From assembly GCF_030418125.1 (NCBI RefSeq), contig NZ_JAUHTR010000007.1, forward strand, positions 186,001 through 250,000: a DNA stretch of 64,000 nucleotides. Direction: 5' to 3'. The position numbers and the translations under genes were made by a program. Below are positions 24,205-33,282 of this stretch, piece by piece. Source of the stretch: Fictibacillus fluitans (GTDB taxonomy: Bacteria; Bacillota; Bacilli; Bacillales; Fictibacillaceae). The notes under the pieces were generated by a model. It searched no databases. It was not told the origin of the DNA and saw only the letters and a list, made by a program, of their open reading frames with translations. Numbering within the stretch: position 1 is the first letter of the stretch; each line of letters starts with the position of its first letter.

Positions 24205-24729
24205 TTAATCATTATCATTGTCCCAGACAATCGAGCTGACTTTTCCGGTGTAAACATTCACATACACTTTCGCTTCTTTGGTTTTCGTATTCACTTCCAC
24301 CTCATACACCTGATCAGAACCCTCTCCCTTGAGTTCCACATCATCGACCTCGCCTTTTACTTCCTTGGCTGCGATGGTTCTTGCTTCCTGTTCCGTTAGT
24401 TTGGCAGAAGGATCTCCTCTTGGTTCTGTGTCATCCTTCTTCCCGCGCTTATTGTTGATTTTTTTTACAGATAAAATATTTCCTGTTTTTGCGTCGGCAT
24501 GGATCGTATATTGCCCTTTTGCACCATCAAACAAGATATCGAAATACTTTTCGTTCACCAGCTGCGTTCGCTTTACATCCCCATCATACGTTGCCGTGAC
24601 AAGCTCCTCCGCCTGCAGCTGACTTAGCGTTTGATTTTTCTCCCTGACATTCATGTAATATCCTATTCCCGCGCCGGCCAAGATTACTAAAACTGCTATC
24701 CCGATCAACCAACTCTTTTTCGGTGTCAT
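24205..24729 (-). CDS. membrane-anchored PepSY protein, YkoI/YkoJ-like
   Basis: A 174-residue protein with an N-terminal anchor helix (residues 6-26) and two PepSY-type repeats: one around 60-95 (KYFDILFDGAKGQYTIHADAKTGNILSVKK) and one at 110-170 (LTEQEARTIAAKEVKGEVDDVEL...VYTGKVSSIVW). It overlaps the histidine kinase stop by 4 bases, third in the RR-HK-PepSY operon. In B. subtilis ykoGH is followed by PepSY genes ykoI and ykoJ. It may modulate the sensor outside the membrane; not shown. Confidence 0.83.
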   Translation of the reverse strand: MTPKKSWLIGIAVLVILAGAGIGYYMNVREKNQTLSQLQAEELVTATYDGDVKRTQLVNEKYFDILFDGAKGQYTIHADAKTGNILSVKKINNKRGKKDDTEPRGDPSAKLTEQEARTIAAKEVKGEVDDVELKGEGSDQVYEVEVNTKTKEAKVYVNVYTGKVSSIVWDNDND

Positions 24730-26105
24730 ACTCCCTCCTCAATCCCGCCATCTTCTGTCTTTTTCAACAACAGGGTTACTTCTGTTCCTTCTCCTTCTTT
24801 ACTTTGGATGCGCATACTGCCATTCATGTTTTGAATCACCTGCTGAGCGATGGAGAGACCGAGTCCATTGCCTCCGGTTTCACGGTTCCGCGCTTTGTCG
24901 ACCCGGTAGAACCGCTCGGTAACATGCGGCAAATCCTTCTCAGGAATTCCTTCACCGTAATCCCTTATTACAATAGAGGCGGAAGGACCTTCATTGCCGA
25001 TGGTTACCTCGATCTGTTCTTTGCTGTATTTTTGAGCATTATCCAGCAGGATAAAAAGAACCTGCTTTAATCCTTCAAGGTTTCCCAGGACAATCTGCTT
25101 CTCTTTAAAAGGATAAAACCGGAGATCCCGGTTGTGGATGGCATTAAATGACGCGATGGACTTTCCGCAAAAAGCATTAAGTTCTATTTTTTCTGTTGGC
25201 AGCTGAAAATCATCAGTGCTTACAGCGAGTTTTAATAACTGCCGGGTCATCTCTTGCATATGAACCGCTTCCGCATCAATGGCAGCCACGGCTTCCTGAA
25301 AAAGCTCCGGCCTCTCCAGACCGCGGCGTTTCAGCAACTGGGTATAGCTTTGAATGATGGTTAACGGTGTTTTTAATTCATGGGAAGCATCGGAAACAAA
25401 CTGCTGCTGCTTTTCATAGTTTTCCTGCAGCCGGTCCATTAAATGGTTATAGGTGACCGCCACGGTATACAGCTCATCCTTGGAACGATTCGTGAGAGGA
25501 ATCTTTTTATAGGACCGTTCTCTCTGTGCTTCCTTCATTGTTCCAATCATGGCAGCCACAGGCTTGAGGATCAAATTCCCCAGGATTCTGCCGCTTGCGA
25601 TGGAGGGAATTAAGATGGCGAGGGATGCAGCCAGCAGCACCCAGCGCAAGATATTGAGATTCTCCTCCACCTGGCTCAATCCTTCAACGACTTCCAGCGT
25701 CACTACATTTCCGTCGCTCCAGATTAACGGAATGTGGCTTCGAACGGAAAGCTTTCCATCATTTTTAAAAATGTCCGCAGATTGGCTGTTTGAGAAATGC
25801 GGTGTTAGATCGGTAAGCTGATGGTTGTCTTTTTCAATGACCAGGACAGACTTGGAATCTTCCGAAATAATTCGGATCCTCCCGTTGGAGGGAATATAGG
25901 CTCTCAAGAGATCAACAACAGCAGTCCGTGAGGCCAGATGAGGCTTGACCGCCTGGGCGATGACTTCTGTTTGCCTGGTCAGCCGGTCTCTTTCCGATTC
26001 GGTTGATAGTTTATAAAACATAAAGTAAATGCACGAGTTAATAATCATAACCATAATAAAGAGCCATACCGTAGACAGCATCTGGATCTTGGTTTTAATC
26101 TTCAC
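24726..26105 (-). CDS. HAMP sensor histidine kinase, YkoH-like
   Basis: A 459-residue transmembrane kinase: helix at about 10-32, an extracellular sensor of about 120 residues, a second helix at about 152-175, HAMP linker, then the DHp H-box FVSDASHELKTPLT with His242, N-box LFILLDNAQKYS and G-boxes DYGEGIP and NGLGLSIAQQ. GTG start with AAGGAGCAG before it; overlaps the response regulator by 11 bases. It acts with the neighbouring regulator and possibly with the two PepSY proteins; signal unknown. Confidence 0.92.
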   Translation of the reverse strand: MKIKTKIQMLSTVWLFIMVMIINSCIYFMFYKLSTESERDRLTRQTEVIAQAVKPHLASRTAVVDLLRAYIPSNGRIRIISEDSKSVLVIEKDNHQLTDLTPHFSNSQSADIFKNDGKLSVRSHIPLIWSDGNVVTLEVVEGLSQVEENLNILRWVLLAASLAILIPSIASGRILGNLILKPVAAMIGTMKEAQRERSYKKIPLTNRSKDELYTVAVTYNHLMDRLQENYEKQQQFVSDASHELKTPLTIIQSYTQLLKRRGLERPELFQEAVAAIDAEAVHMQEMTRQLLKLAVSTDDFQLPTEKIELNAFCGKSIASFNAIHNRDLRFYPFKEKQIVLGNLEGLKQVLFILLDNAQKYSKEQIEVTIGNEGPSASIVIRDYGEGIPEKDLPHVTERFYRVDKARNRETGGNGLGLSIAQQVIQNMNGSMRIQSKEGEGTEVTLLLKKTEDGGIEEGV

Positions 26106-26796
26106 CTTTGCTGCTCCTTATGCAATACCCCACTCCACGGACCGTATGGATCAAATCCTCTTGTTCTTGATTGTCCAATTTTTTGCGCAGATACCGGATA
26201 TAAACGTCCACCACATTCGTGTCACCATAATAATCGAATCCCCACACATGGCTAAGAATCTGGTCGCGGTTGAGCACTTGATTCTTGTTTTTCACAAGGT
26301 AGCATAACAGATCGAATTCTCTGCGGGTCAATTCAATTTCCCGGTTGCCGCGTTTTACTACCCGTGATTTTTCGTCCACTGTCAGATCTGAAATTGTGAT
26401 GAGGTCTTCCCCGTATTTCTCCTTCGCTCCTTTAAATCTTAACGCTGTACGGATTCTCGCCAGCAGCTCCTCTGTCTGGTAAGGCTTCGTAACATAGTCA
26501 TTGGCTCCAAGATCAAGGCCGCTGACAATGTCAGGTACCGAATCACGGGCTGTCAGCAAAATGACCGGCGTGTCATTGTTCGCCGACCGCAATCGCCTCA
26601 GCACCTCCATGCCACTCAATTGCGGAATCATCACATCAAGAAGAATCAAGTCCCACTCCTGCTTCATTGCTTTGGTTAACCCATCCAGCCCATCGTAGGA
26701 AATATCATATTGATAGCCCTCAAACTCCAGTTCCAGCCCCAGTATTCTGGCAATTTTCTTTTCGTCTTCGATAATTAAGATGTTTACCGGATCCAA
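26095..26796 (-). CDS. OmpR-family response regulator, YkoG-like
   Basis: A 233-residue two-domain regulator: receiver with acidic pocket EDE (10-12), phosphoacceptor Asp54 in LLDVMIPQ, switch Thr in LLTARD and Lys in VTKPY; winged-helix effector with ELTRREFDLLCYLVKN and VDVYIRYLRKKLD. TTG start after AAGGAGG at 7 bases. It is first in the operon with the kinase and membrane PepSY gene, 101 bases after the second PepSY gene. Confidence 0.92.
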   Translation of the reverse strand: MDPVNILIIEDEKKIARILGLELEFEGYQYDISYDGLDGLTKAMKQEWDLILLDVMIPQLSGMEVLRRLRSANNDTPVILLTARDSVPDIVSGLDLGANDYVTKPYQTEELLARIRTALRFKGAKEKYGEDLITISDLTVDEKSRVVKRGNREIELTRREFDLLCYLVKNKNQVLNRDQILSHVWGFDYYGDTNVVDVYIRYLRKKLDNQEQEDLIHTVRGVGYCIRSSKGED

Positions 26797-26897
26797 GATG
26801 AGCCTCCTTGTTTTCTATATCTTTTCTCAACTTTAGTATGAGGGTTAACCAAAATCAATGATAAGCTCCAGATTATTGGTAAAACTTCCTTTATCTC

Positions 26898-27425
26898 TTA
26901 ATCTTCATCCTTATCTGCGGCTTCACTTTCCATGCTGATCACTTTCCCGGTATTCGCATCAATCGCCAGCTCGGTTTTCTTTGTTTTAGTTTTTACTTCC
27001 GCTTCATACAGAAGCTTCCCCGACTCATTGTCCAACTCTATTTCCGATAAGGTTCCTTTGCCTTCTTTCTGTGCAATTCTAGCGGCTTCCATTAAATCAA
27101 TCTTTGGTGACGAGACGGCGTCATCCTTTTCAAGCGCTTCTTTCTCCACAGAAACCACTTTTCCCGTGTCCGTCTGTATGGTCACTTCAGATTCGTTTTC
27201 TTTTCCTTGCAGGCTCACTTCATAAAATTCTTTACCATTTTCCTTATCTGTTTCAAAGCTTACAGGGGTACCGCTTTCGTTCTCCAGCGCCTTGGATACA
27301 GCTTCCTCTTCGTCCACACTTGAATTTGAATTGGCCGCATGTGCGGTATAGCTGTATGCGCCAGCTCCTGTTACAAGAGATAAAGCCAATGCACCGGTCA
27401 TCATTTTCGTTTTCTTTTTCATCAT
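26898..27425 (-). CDS. secreted PepSY protein
   Basis: A 175-residue exported protein: signal peptide of about 30 residues ending in AHA, then two PepSY repeats (VDEEEAVSKALENESGTPVSFETDKENGKEFYEVSLQGKENESEVTIQ... and IDLMEAARIAQKEGKGTLSEIELDNESGKLLYEAEVKTKTKKTELAIDANTGKVISME). Strongly acidic, with no Cys. It lies just upstream of the response regulator on the same strand and has AGGAGGAATAA before tandem ATGs. It is likely part of the same signalling set as YkoI/YkoJ-type proteins. Confidence 0.85.
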   Translation of the reverse strand: MMKKKTKMMTGALALSLVTGAGAYSYTAHAANSNSSVDEEEAVSKALENESGTPVSFETDKENGKEFYEVSLQGKENESEVTIQTDTGKVVSVEKEALEKDDAVSSPKIDLMEAARIAQKEGKGTLSEIELDNESGKLLYEAEVKTKTKKTELAIDANTGKVISMESEAADKDED

Positions 27426-27513
27426 TTATTCCTCCTTGTTGGTTATGGTTAAATCTTACCCATGCCACATTAGAACAACTTTGGAGAAAGATTAGAATTT
27501 GATGAGAAATAAA

Positions 27514-27770
27514 AAGGGGGTATCCAATAAGTGTCCTTGAAGATCTTGAAGGGGTTACTTTCCGTTTCGAGTCGCTCGCTTTCCGCGGGCGGGCGCTGAG
27601 CCTCCTCGTCGCAAGCTCCTGCGGGGTCTCATCTGTCCCGCTTTTCCCGCTGGAGTCTCGCACCCACCACTCCAAGTAACTTATAAAGGAAGAGGATGAC
27701 CCAACTCAATGCTGTCAAACGAAAAAGGAGCTTCCATAAGTCATTTTTACTGACTTTCTGGACAGCCCCT
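27514..27770. repeat. intergenic GC-rich repeat element, copy 1
   Basis: A 257-base element with imperfect terminal inverted repeats (AGGGGGTATCCAATAAGT-type at 27516 and its match ending 27770). Its core, 27554-27680, carries the GC-rich series CGCTCGCTTTCCG..GAGCCTCCTCG..GGGTCTCA.. and GGAGTCTCGCACC, a pattern I know as common between genes in Bacillaceae. The core is bounded by GTTACTT and AAGTAAC, and the tail has a small AAGTCA/TGACTT hairpin. It codes for nothing visible. Confidence 0.8.
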
Positions 27771-27778
27771 AAACAAAA

Positions 27779-29233
27779 TTACACTTCTCGATATACTTTT
27801 ACACGCTTGATGAAGATTGAAATGATCAAACCGACGATTGTAATGATAATCCCGAATATAAATGCCTGCTGTACTCCTTCTGTAAAAGCGAGCAGCGGAT
27901 TCAACGCGTTGGTCTTATCATCGTTCGTTTCCATATAGCGCTGGGCCCCGGAAGACAAAATGGAAATGGCAACAGCGGTTCCGATTGCCCCTGCCACTTG
28001 CTGCAGGGTGTTCATGATCGCGGTTCCGTCCGGATACAGTTCCTTTGGAAGCTGATTTAAGCCATTCGTTTGTGCTGGCATAAACACCATGGAAACTCCA
28101 ATCATCATTAATATGTGAAGAATGACAATCGTTACAGAAGTCGTGTTCAATGTGATTCTTGAAAAGCCCAGCATCGACCCGAGCGTAATCACTAAACCGG
28201 AAATCACAAGCCACTTCGGTCCGAATTTGTCAAAAAGGCTTCCCATAACTGGGGACAAAAGACCATTGATGACCCCTCCTGGCAGGAGAAGAAGCCCTGC
28301 GGCAAATGTGCTTAGCGCCAAAGAAGTCTGAAGATAAAGCGGTAAAAGGATCATGGAAGACAAAATAACCATCATACATACAATCACCATCAGCACACCC
28401 AATGAGAACATCGGATAGCGAAAAGCTCTCAGGTTCAGCATCGGCTGTTCCATGTTCAGCTGGCGAATGACAAACAAAAGGAGTCCAATTGCACCAACGA
28501 CGAGAGCAATAATGACCGGTGTGCTGCTCCAGCCACCGCTTTCCCCAGTAGAACTGAATCCATACACCACTCCACCAAATCCAAGAGTCGATAACACGAT
28601 GGAAAGCAAATCAATTTTCGGCTTTGTTGGCGTTGTTACATTCTGCATAAAAAACAGTCCAAAAATCAGGGCCATCACCAACAGCGGAAGCGATATCCAG
28701 AAAATCCAATGCCAAGTCAGACTCTTAAGAATCAAGCCGGACAGTGTAGGTCCTACTGCCGGTGCAAACATGATTACCAGGCCGATAATCCCCATGATTT
28801 TCCCCCGTTTATACGGCGGCACAATGAATAAGATCGTATTAAACATAAGCGGCAGCAGCAATGCTGTTCCAAGCGCCTGCACAACCCGTGCGATCATCAA
28901 TACACTGAAGGAAGGGGCGACTGCAGCAATAAACGTACCTATAATTGAAAAAATCAGTGAAGTGATAAACAGTTGCCTGGTCGTGAACCATTGCAGGATC
29001 ATGCCGGATACAGGAACAAGGATGCCGAGTGTAAGCAAATACCCTGTTGTCAGCCATTGTGCTGTCGTTTCATTGATGCCCAAACTATGGATCAAGTTGC
29101 TTAACGCCATATTTAACGCTGTTTCACTGAATAACCCGATAAACCCGGCTACCACAAACGTGATGATAACGGGTGTTGCTTTTATATGTTCAAGGCCGCT
29201 TTCACCTGCGGTCACTTGCGAATCAGATGCCAT
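27779..29233 (-). CDS. lmrB: DHA2-type MFS drug transporter, LmrB-like
   Basis: A 484-residue proton antiporter with 14 predicted helices. Marks: motif region WLTTGYLLTLGILVPVSGMILQWF (about 60-83), RVVQALGTALLLPLMFNTI (about 115-133) and motif C-like GLVIMFAPAVGPTLSG (about 151-166). It lies 18 bases after the TetR gene that matches LmrA, the order of B. subtilis lmrAB, where LmrB exports lincomycin and puromycin. The drug range here is not known. ATG follows GGGGGAA. Confidence 0.88.
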   Translation of the reverse strand: MASDSQVTAGESGLEHIKATPVIITFVVAGFIGLFSETALNMALSNLIHSLGINETTAQWLTTGYLLTLGILVPVSGMILQWFTTRQLFITSLIFSIIGTFIAAVAPSFSVLMIARVVQALGTALLLPLMFNTILFIVPPYKRGKIMGIIGLVIMFAPAVGPTLSGLILKSLTWHWIFWISLPLLVMALIFGLFFMQNVTTPTKPKIDLLSIVLSTLGFGGVVYGFSSTGESGGWSSTPVIIALVVGAIGLLLFVIRQLNMEQPMLNLRAFRYPMFSLGVLMVIVCMMVILSSMILLPLYLQTSLALSTFAAGLLLLPGGVINGLLSPVMGSLFDKFGPKWLVISGLVITLGSMLGFSRITLNTTSVTIVILHILMMIGVSMVFMPAQTNGLNQLPKELYPDGTAIMNTLQQVAGAIGTAVAISILSSGAQRYMETNDDKTNALNPLLAFTEGVQQAFIFGIIITIVGLIISIFIKRVKVYREV

Positions 29234-29251
29234 GTTGTAATTCCCCCTATA

Positions 29252-29830
29252 CTAGTCTTCATTCGTAAGCAAAAACGGTATTTGCTTTGAGATCGAACGC
29301 AACGGTTCCCCACTGCCGCCCGTCATCGATAAAATGCAGCCTCCTTCAATCAGCGCATTCAAGGTCACACCCAGATCTGCTGCTTTATTGTCATCAAATC
29401 CAAACCCTGTCAGAACCTCAGCGTATAACGACTGCCAGTTTGAAAAAGCGGAATGGCATGCTTCCCGGAGCTTTGGATTGGTTTCCGCTGTTTCCGAAGC
29501 GATCAGTCCGATGGGCAATCCCGTGGTCTTCTGCTTTGAATCAAATAAAAAAGAAACCTTCTCAATATGATGCACAAAGGCTTCTACCGCAGTTGCTTTG
29601 CCGCTTAAATCCTTTTTTGCAGAGTCCAGAACGTGCTGTTTCATTAATTCAATGGCTTCAAGTGCAATCTCTTCTTTGCCATCTGGAAAATGATAATAGA
29701 TGGATCCTTTCGGTGCTCCGCTTTCCTCTATAATCTGCTTCAACCCCGTGCCATGGTAACCCTGGCATTGAAACAGGCGGGAAGCAGTCCCTAATATACA
29801 GTTCCTCGTGCTTTCCTTTTTATTCGCCAA
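29252..29830 (-). CDS. lmrA: TetR regulator, LmrA/QdoR-like
   Basis: A 192-residue repressor with helix-turn-helix SRLFQCQGYHGTGLKQIIEESGAPKGSIYYHFPDGKEE (about 17-51). The ligand domain resembles LmrA and YxaF. The start is TTG behind GAGGTG at 6 bases. Its promoter carries a site very like the LmrA/YxaF box of B. subtilis, so it probably represses itself and lmrB. In B. subtilis the related regulators also respond to flavonoids; whether that holds here is open. Confidence 0.88.
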   Translation of the reverse strand: MANKKESTRNCILGTASRLFQCQGYHGTGLKQIIEESGAPKGSIYYHFPDGKEEIALEAIELMKQHVLDSAKKDLSGKATAVEAFVHHIEKVSFLFDSKQKTTGLPIGLIASETAETNPKLREACHSAFSNWQSLYAEVLTGFGFDDNKAADLGVTLNALIEGGCILSMTGGSGEPLRSISKQIPFLLTNED

Positions 29831-29843
29831 CGTTTACACCTCA

Positions 29844-29896
29844 AAATTATAGTGATCGGTCTACATAATAATATGGCAATCAAACGATCCAGTCAA
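29844..29896 (-). promoter_or_regulatory. lmrAB promoter with LmrA-type box
   Basis: TTGACT (29891-29896), 17 bases, TATTAT (29868-29873), and just downstream TAGACCGATCACTATA (29848-29863). From memory the B. subtilis LmrA/YxaF box is TAGACCAGTCACTATA, differing here in two bases. The site covers the transcription start, fitting repression. Confidence 0.8.
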
Positions 29897-29928
29897 CTTT
29901 TACATCCTGTCCAAGAAGGCTGGAAGCA

Positions 29929-30116
29929 GTTGATTTTCGATCCAGGCCGCTCGCTGTCCGTGGGGCGTGCGGTGAGCCTCCTTGCCGCAAGCGCCTAAGT
30001 AGTCTCACCTGTCACGCTATCCCCACAGGACAAGGAATGCTTCGGCAGCGATGCATCGCACGAAGTAAATGTGTTCTTCATTTTCGAGGAGTCTCGCACC
30101 TTCCACTACAATCAAC
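29929..30116. repeat. intergenic GC-rich repeat element, copy 2
   Basis: Core of the same element as at 27554-27680: CCGCTCGCTGTCCG, GTGAGCCTCCTTG, GTCTCACCTGTC and GGAGTCTCGCACCTTCCAC. Boundary arms are GTTGATT (29929-29935) and AATCAAC (30110-30116), different in sequence from copy 1 yet again complementary. About 57 extra bases (30031-30088) include the palindrome GCGATGCATCGC. A GGTCAA...TTGACTTTC hairpin follows near 30158-30178. No coding potential. Confidence 0.75.
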
Positions 30117-30202
30117 TTTTCAGGAAGCCTATTTACGCAAAAAAGGGCCGCTTGAAGGTCAATTTTTGACTTTCAGGCAAACCCTGAGAAACATGCCAAT
30201 GC

Positions 30203-31207
30203 TTATTTCCTCGCCAACAGATACATAAAATATGGCGCTCCAATTAAAGTTACGATAATTCCGGCAGGGATGCCGCTCGGGTCCAAAATGACTCTGCCGA
30301 TCGTATCCGCGGCAAGCAGCAGGACCGCTCCGATCAATGCGGCAAGCGGTAAAAAGGATTGGTGGCGCGGACCGACAAGTGACCTTGCGATATGAGGAGC
30401 CATTAGGCCGACAAAGGCGATACCGCCACTGACGGCCACTGATGCCGAGGCAAGCGCAACCGCAATAGTGATCAGCACAATCCGTTCTCTTCCCGCGTTT
30501 ACACCGGTCCCGATCGCAACGTTTTCGTTCAGGTTCAGCATGTTCAATACGTTGGATTTCACCATGGAGATTGGAAGAAGCAACAAAATCCAGGGAAGCA
30601 ATGAAAGGACGAAAATCCAATCATCACCCCAAATTCGCCCGGCAAGCCAGTTGGCCATGAACGCGTAGTTCTCCATATCCAGTCTGGTCGCGAGGGTCAG
30701 GGCTGCTCCTGAAAGAGCGGCAGCCAAACCGACACCCACCAGAACAAGGCGGGCCGGCTCAACCCCTTCGCCTTTTTTATAAGACATGATATAGATGATT
30801 GCTGCGGTTGCTCCGCCTCCTGCCAAAGCAAAAAGCGGAAGTATGTACAGCGAACTGGATGATTCCACAGAAAAGAACATGATGTAAACGACGACCATTA
30901 ATCCGGCTCCGGCATTAATACCGAGGATGCCGGGATCTGATAGCGGATTTTTCGTTAAGCTTTGAAGAAGGGCACCTGATACCGCAAGTCCCATTCCTGC
31001 CAGAACGGCGACAATGATACGCGGCAGCCTGAACTCAAATAAAATAAGGTCCTGTTTTGGTGTACCTTGTCCGAAAATTGTCCAAAACAGCTCCGTGGGA
31101 GTTAAAGAGGCAAAGCCGGTTGCCACACTGATAATAAATACTGCGATCAGCAATACAATCGCGGAAATGGTTGTTACTCTTACCTTTTTTGCATGACCGG
31201 GATTCAT
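30203..31207 (-). CDS. FecCD-family siderophore ABC permease (second)
   Basis: A 334-residue permease with about nine to ten helices, matching FecCD/BtuC. Marks: RLPRIIVAVLAGMGLAVSGALLQSLTKNPLSDPGILGINAGAG (about 61-103) and VSGGIAFVGLMAPHIARSLVGPRH (about 258-281), the ATPase-contact EAA-like segment. Its ATG shares a base with the stop of the other permease (TGATG), so they are coupled and make a heterodimer. Resembles B. subtilis YfhA/FeuC types. Last gene of the Fe operon. Confidence 0.9.
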   Translation of the reverse strand: MNPGHAKKVRVTTISAIVLLIAVFIISVATGFASLTPTELFWTIFGQGTPKQDLILFEFRLPRIIVAVLAGMGLAVSGALLQSLTKNPLSDPGILGINAGAGLMVVVYIMFFSVESSSSLYILPLFALAGGGATAAIIYIMSYKKGEGVEPARLVLVGVGLAAALSGAALTLATRLDMENYAFMANWLAGRIWGDDWIFVLSLLPWILLLLPISMVKSNVLNMLNLNENVAIGTGVNAGRERIVLITIAVALASASVAVSGGIAFVGLMAPHIARSLVGPRHQSFLPLAALIGAVLLLAADTIGRVILDPSGIPAGIIVTLIGAPYFMYLLARK

Positions 31208-32247
31208 CAACGGCTCATTCCCCCCCTTCTCGCAAGATAAAGGAAGAACGGAACGCCGATCATCGCGACGACCGCTCCAACCGGAGTCTCATAAGGTGCA
31301 TTGATCACTCGTCCGAAGGTATCGGCCAAAACCATCAGCACACTTCCGAATATGGCGGAACAGGGAATGATCCAGCGGTAATCCGTGCCAACCAAAAACC
31401 TGACAATATGCGGAACCATTAATCCCACAAATGCAATGGCACCCACCAGCGATACAGCTGCACCAGCCAAAATCAGCACCAACGTCATCAGAACCATTTT
31501 CGTAAGCACCGTATTCTGCCCGAGTCCCCTGGCGACTTCTTCCCCAAAACTGAGCATCGTCAATTGCCTTGAAAACAGAACAGCGACCACAATTCCCACC
31601 AAAACCACGGGAACGATGAGCTTAAGCTGTGTCCAGCTGGTGCCCGACACCCCGCCGGCCGTCCAAAACGCAAGGTCCTGTGAAAGCTTAAAATATAGCG
31701 CGATGCCTTGTCCCAGTGACGAAAGAAGGGCAGAAACTGCGGCGCCGGCAAGCGTGATCCGGATCGGGGAAAGTCCGCCTCTTCTCATGGATCCCAGGCC
31801 AAACACCATTCCCGCTCCAATACCGGCACCAATAAAGGAAATCAGCATAACCGTTAAATAATCCGCTCCTGTATAAAAGGCAAACACACAGGCAAGAGCA
31901 AAGCTTGCGCCGGCATTCAAGCCGAGAAGTCCGGGATCGGCAAGGGGATTGCGGGTCATCCCCTGCATGATCGCGCCGCTGACGGCAAAGGCTGCCCCAA
32001 CCACTGCTGCTCCGAGCTCTCTTGGCAAACGAAGACTGACAATAATGCGGTCGGCCTCTCTGCCAGGATCATAATTTAAAATGGCATTCCAAACCGTTAA
32101 CACGTTAATCTTCGCTGCTCCAACCGATATGGCTACTCCGATACTTACCAGAAGCAGAACAAGGCCGAGCAGCAGGATGGCTTTTCCTGCTGTCGGCCGG
32201 GAATATACAGTATGATCTTTTATCTGTTTCGTTTTTGTTTTGAACAT
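31207..32247 (-). CDS. FecCD-family siderophore ABC permease (first)
   Basis: A 346-residue permease paralogous to the next gene: RLPRELGAAVVGAAFAVSGAIMQGMTRNPLADPGLLGLNAGAS (about 74-116) and LVGAIAFVGLMVPHIVRFLVGTDYR (about 268-292). ATG start behind AAAAGGGTAGC. It follows the binding-protein gene by 27 bases. Similar to B. subtilis YfiZ. With its partner it imports a ferric siderophore; which siderophore cannot be said. Confidence 0.9.
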   Translation of the reverse strand: MFKTKTKQIKDHTVYSRPTAGKAILLLGLVLLLVSIGVAISVGAAKINVLTVWNAILNYDPGREADRIIVSLRLPRELGAAVVGAAFAVSGAIMQGMTRNPLADPGLLGLNAGASFALACVFAFYTGADYLTVMLISFIGAGIGAGMVFGLGSMRRGGLSPIRITLAGAAVSALLSSLGQGIALYFKLSQDLAFWTAGGVSGTSWTQLKLIVPVVLVGIVVAVLFSRQLTMLSFGEEVARGLGQNTVLTKMVLMTLVLILAGAAVSLVGAIAFVGLMVPHIVRFLVGTDYRWIIPCSAIFGSVLMVLADTFGRVINAPYETPVGAVVAMIGVPFFLYLARRGGMSR

Positions 32248-32274
32248 AGCTTGCTACCCTTTTCTATTCGCAAT

Positions 32275-33213
32275 TTAGTTCTTTTTTGTCAGCTCTTTTA
32301 CGACAAAGTCCAGTTCTTTTTCAAGGGAAATCGGGTCATTGAAGTAGAACGAATCAGAATCAAATTTGATCGCATGTCCGTTCTTCACGGCAGGAAGCTC
32401 TTTCCATACGTTGGACTTCATAAAGGAGTTGTCCGGATTGCCTGAACCGGTTCCTACAAAAATGTAGTCGCCTGCATATTTTGGAATCACTTCTGTAGAG
32501 ATGGCTTTCCAGCCAGGACCGAATACATCCTCTTCCAGTTTCTTAGGTGCTTTTAAGCCCAGCGCCTGGTAAATAACCTCTGTTCCGCGTCCCCAGTTCT
32601 TTCCGTACACATACATATCTTTACCATAGGCTTCCATGACCATAAACGTTTTATCTTTACCGATGGCAGATTGTACTTTTTCACGGGCATCAGCGGCTTC
32701 ATTCTTCCATTCTTTTACCCATGCTTTGGCTTCCTTTTCTTTACCTACCATTTTTCCGATTTCAACGTGCTGCTCCAAATAGTCGTATTTGTCGTACGTC
32801 ATCGTGACGGTTGGCGCAATTTCTTTGTATTTCTTAAGGTTTTTATCATCAGAGTAGGTGATGATCAAATCAGGATCCAGCTCGAGAAGCTTTTCATAAG
32901 AATCGGCTGTTACAACTTCAGCCTTGTCCAGCTTGTTTCCGTAAAATTTGTTTTGCTTCGGATATTCGTTAACAGCTACTGGCGTGATGCCAAGTTCAAG
33001 CAGGTTTCCAGCATACGTTGCTGCCATCATGGCCACACGCTTTGGATGGGCCGGAACCTTCACATCGCCCTTTTCGCCTTTATAGATTCTTGTTTTGGAT
33101 TCCTTCTTACCAGAATCGGCGTTTTCTTCCGATTTATTGCCGCAAGCTGACAATGCCAGCATAAGAACGACGGCCACCAGGCCAATCAACCAGTTCTTTG
33201 TATGCTTCTTCAT
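32275..33213 (-). CDS. ferric siderophore-binding lipoprotein
   Basis: A 312-residue substrate-binding lipoprotein: signal with lipobox LSAC (Cys about 24), then the FepB-type fold with KVPAHPKRVAMMAATYAGNLLELGITPVAV (about 58-87), a LDPDLIITYSDDKNLKKYKEIAPTV core and a C-terminal LEKELDFVVKELTKKN. ATG 33213 has AGGGGGA before it; longer upstream starts would run through the Fur box. Similar to the YfiY group for hydroxamate or citrate siderophores. Second gene in the operon. Confidence 0.9.
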   Translation of the reverse strand: MKKHTKNWLIGLVAVVLMLALSACGNKSEENADSGKKESKTRIYKGEKGDVKVPAHPKRVAMMAATYAGNLLELGITPVAVNEYPKQNKFYGNKLDKAEVVTADSYEKLLELDPDLIITYSDDKNLKKYKEIAPTVTMTYDKYDYLEQHVEIGKMVGKEKEAKAWVKEWKNEAADAREKVQSAIGKDKTFMVMEAYGKDMYVYGKNWGRGTEVIYQALGLKAPKKLEEDVFGPGWKAISTEVIPKYAGDYIFVGTGSGNPDNSFMKSNVWKELPAVKNGHAIKFDSDSFYFNDPISLEKELDFVVKELTKKN

Positions 33214-33239
33214 CTTATGAGTCCCCCTATAATTAGCAA

Positions 33240-33254
33240 TAATAATCATTCTCA
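33240..33254 (-). promoter_or_regulatory. Fur-box-like site before the binding-protein gene
   Basis: TGAGAATGATTATTA matches the 7-1-7 consensus TGATAATNATTATCA at 13 or so of 15 positions. It lies in the 69-base gap between the ATPase and binding-protein genes, suggesting an extra iron-controlled promoter for the binding protein. Confidence 0.65.
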
Positions 33255-33282
33255 ATTGAAGGTAAAAAAGAAAGGCGCAAGA

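Noticed and set aside
27514-27770. Insertion sequence
   Set aside because: Terminal inverted repeats exist but there is no transposase and no clear target duplication; kept as an intergenic repeat.
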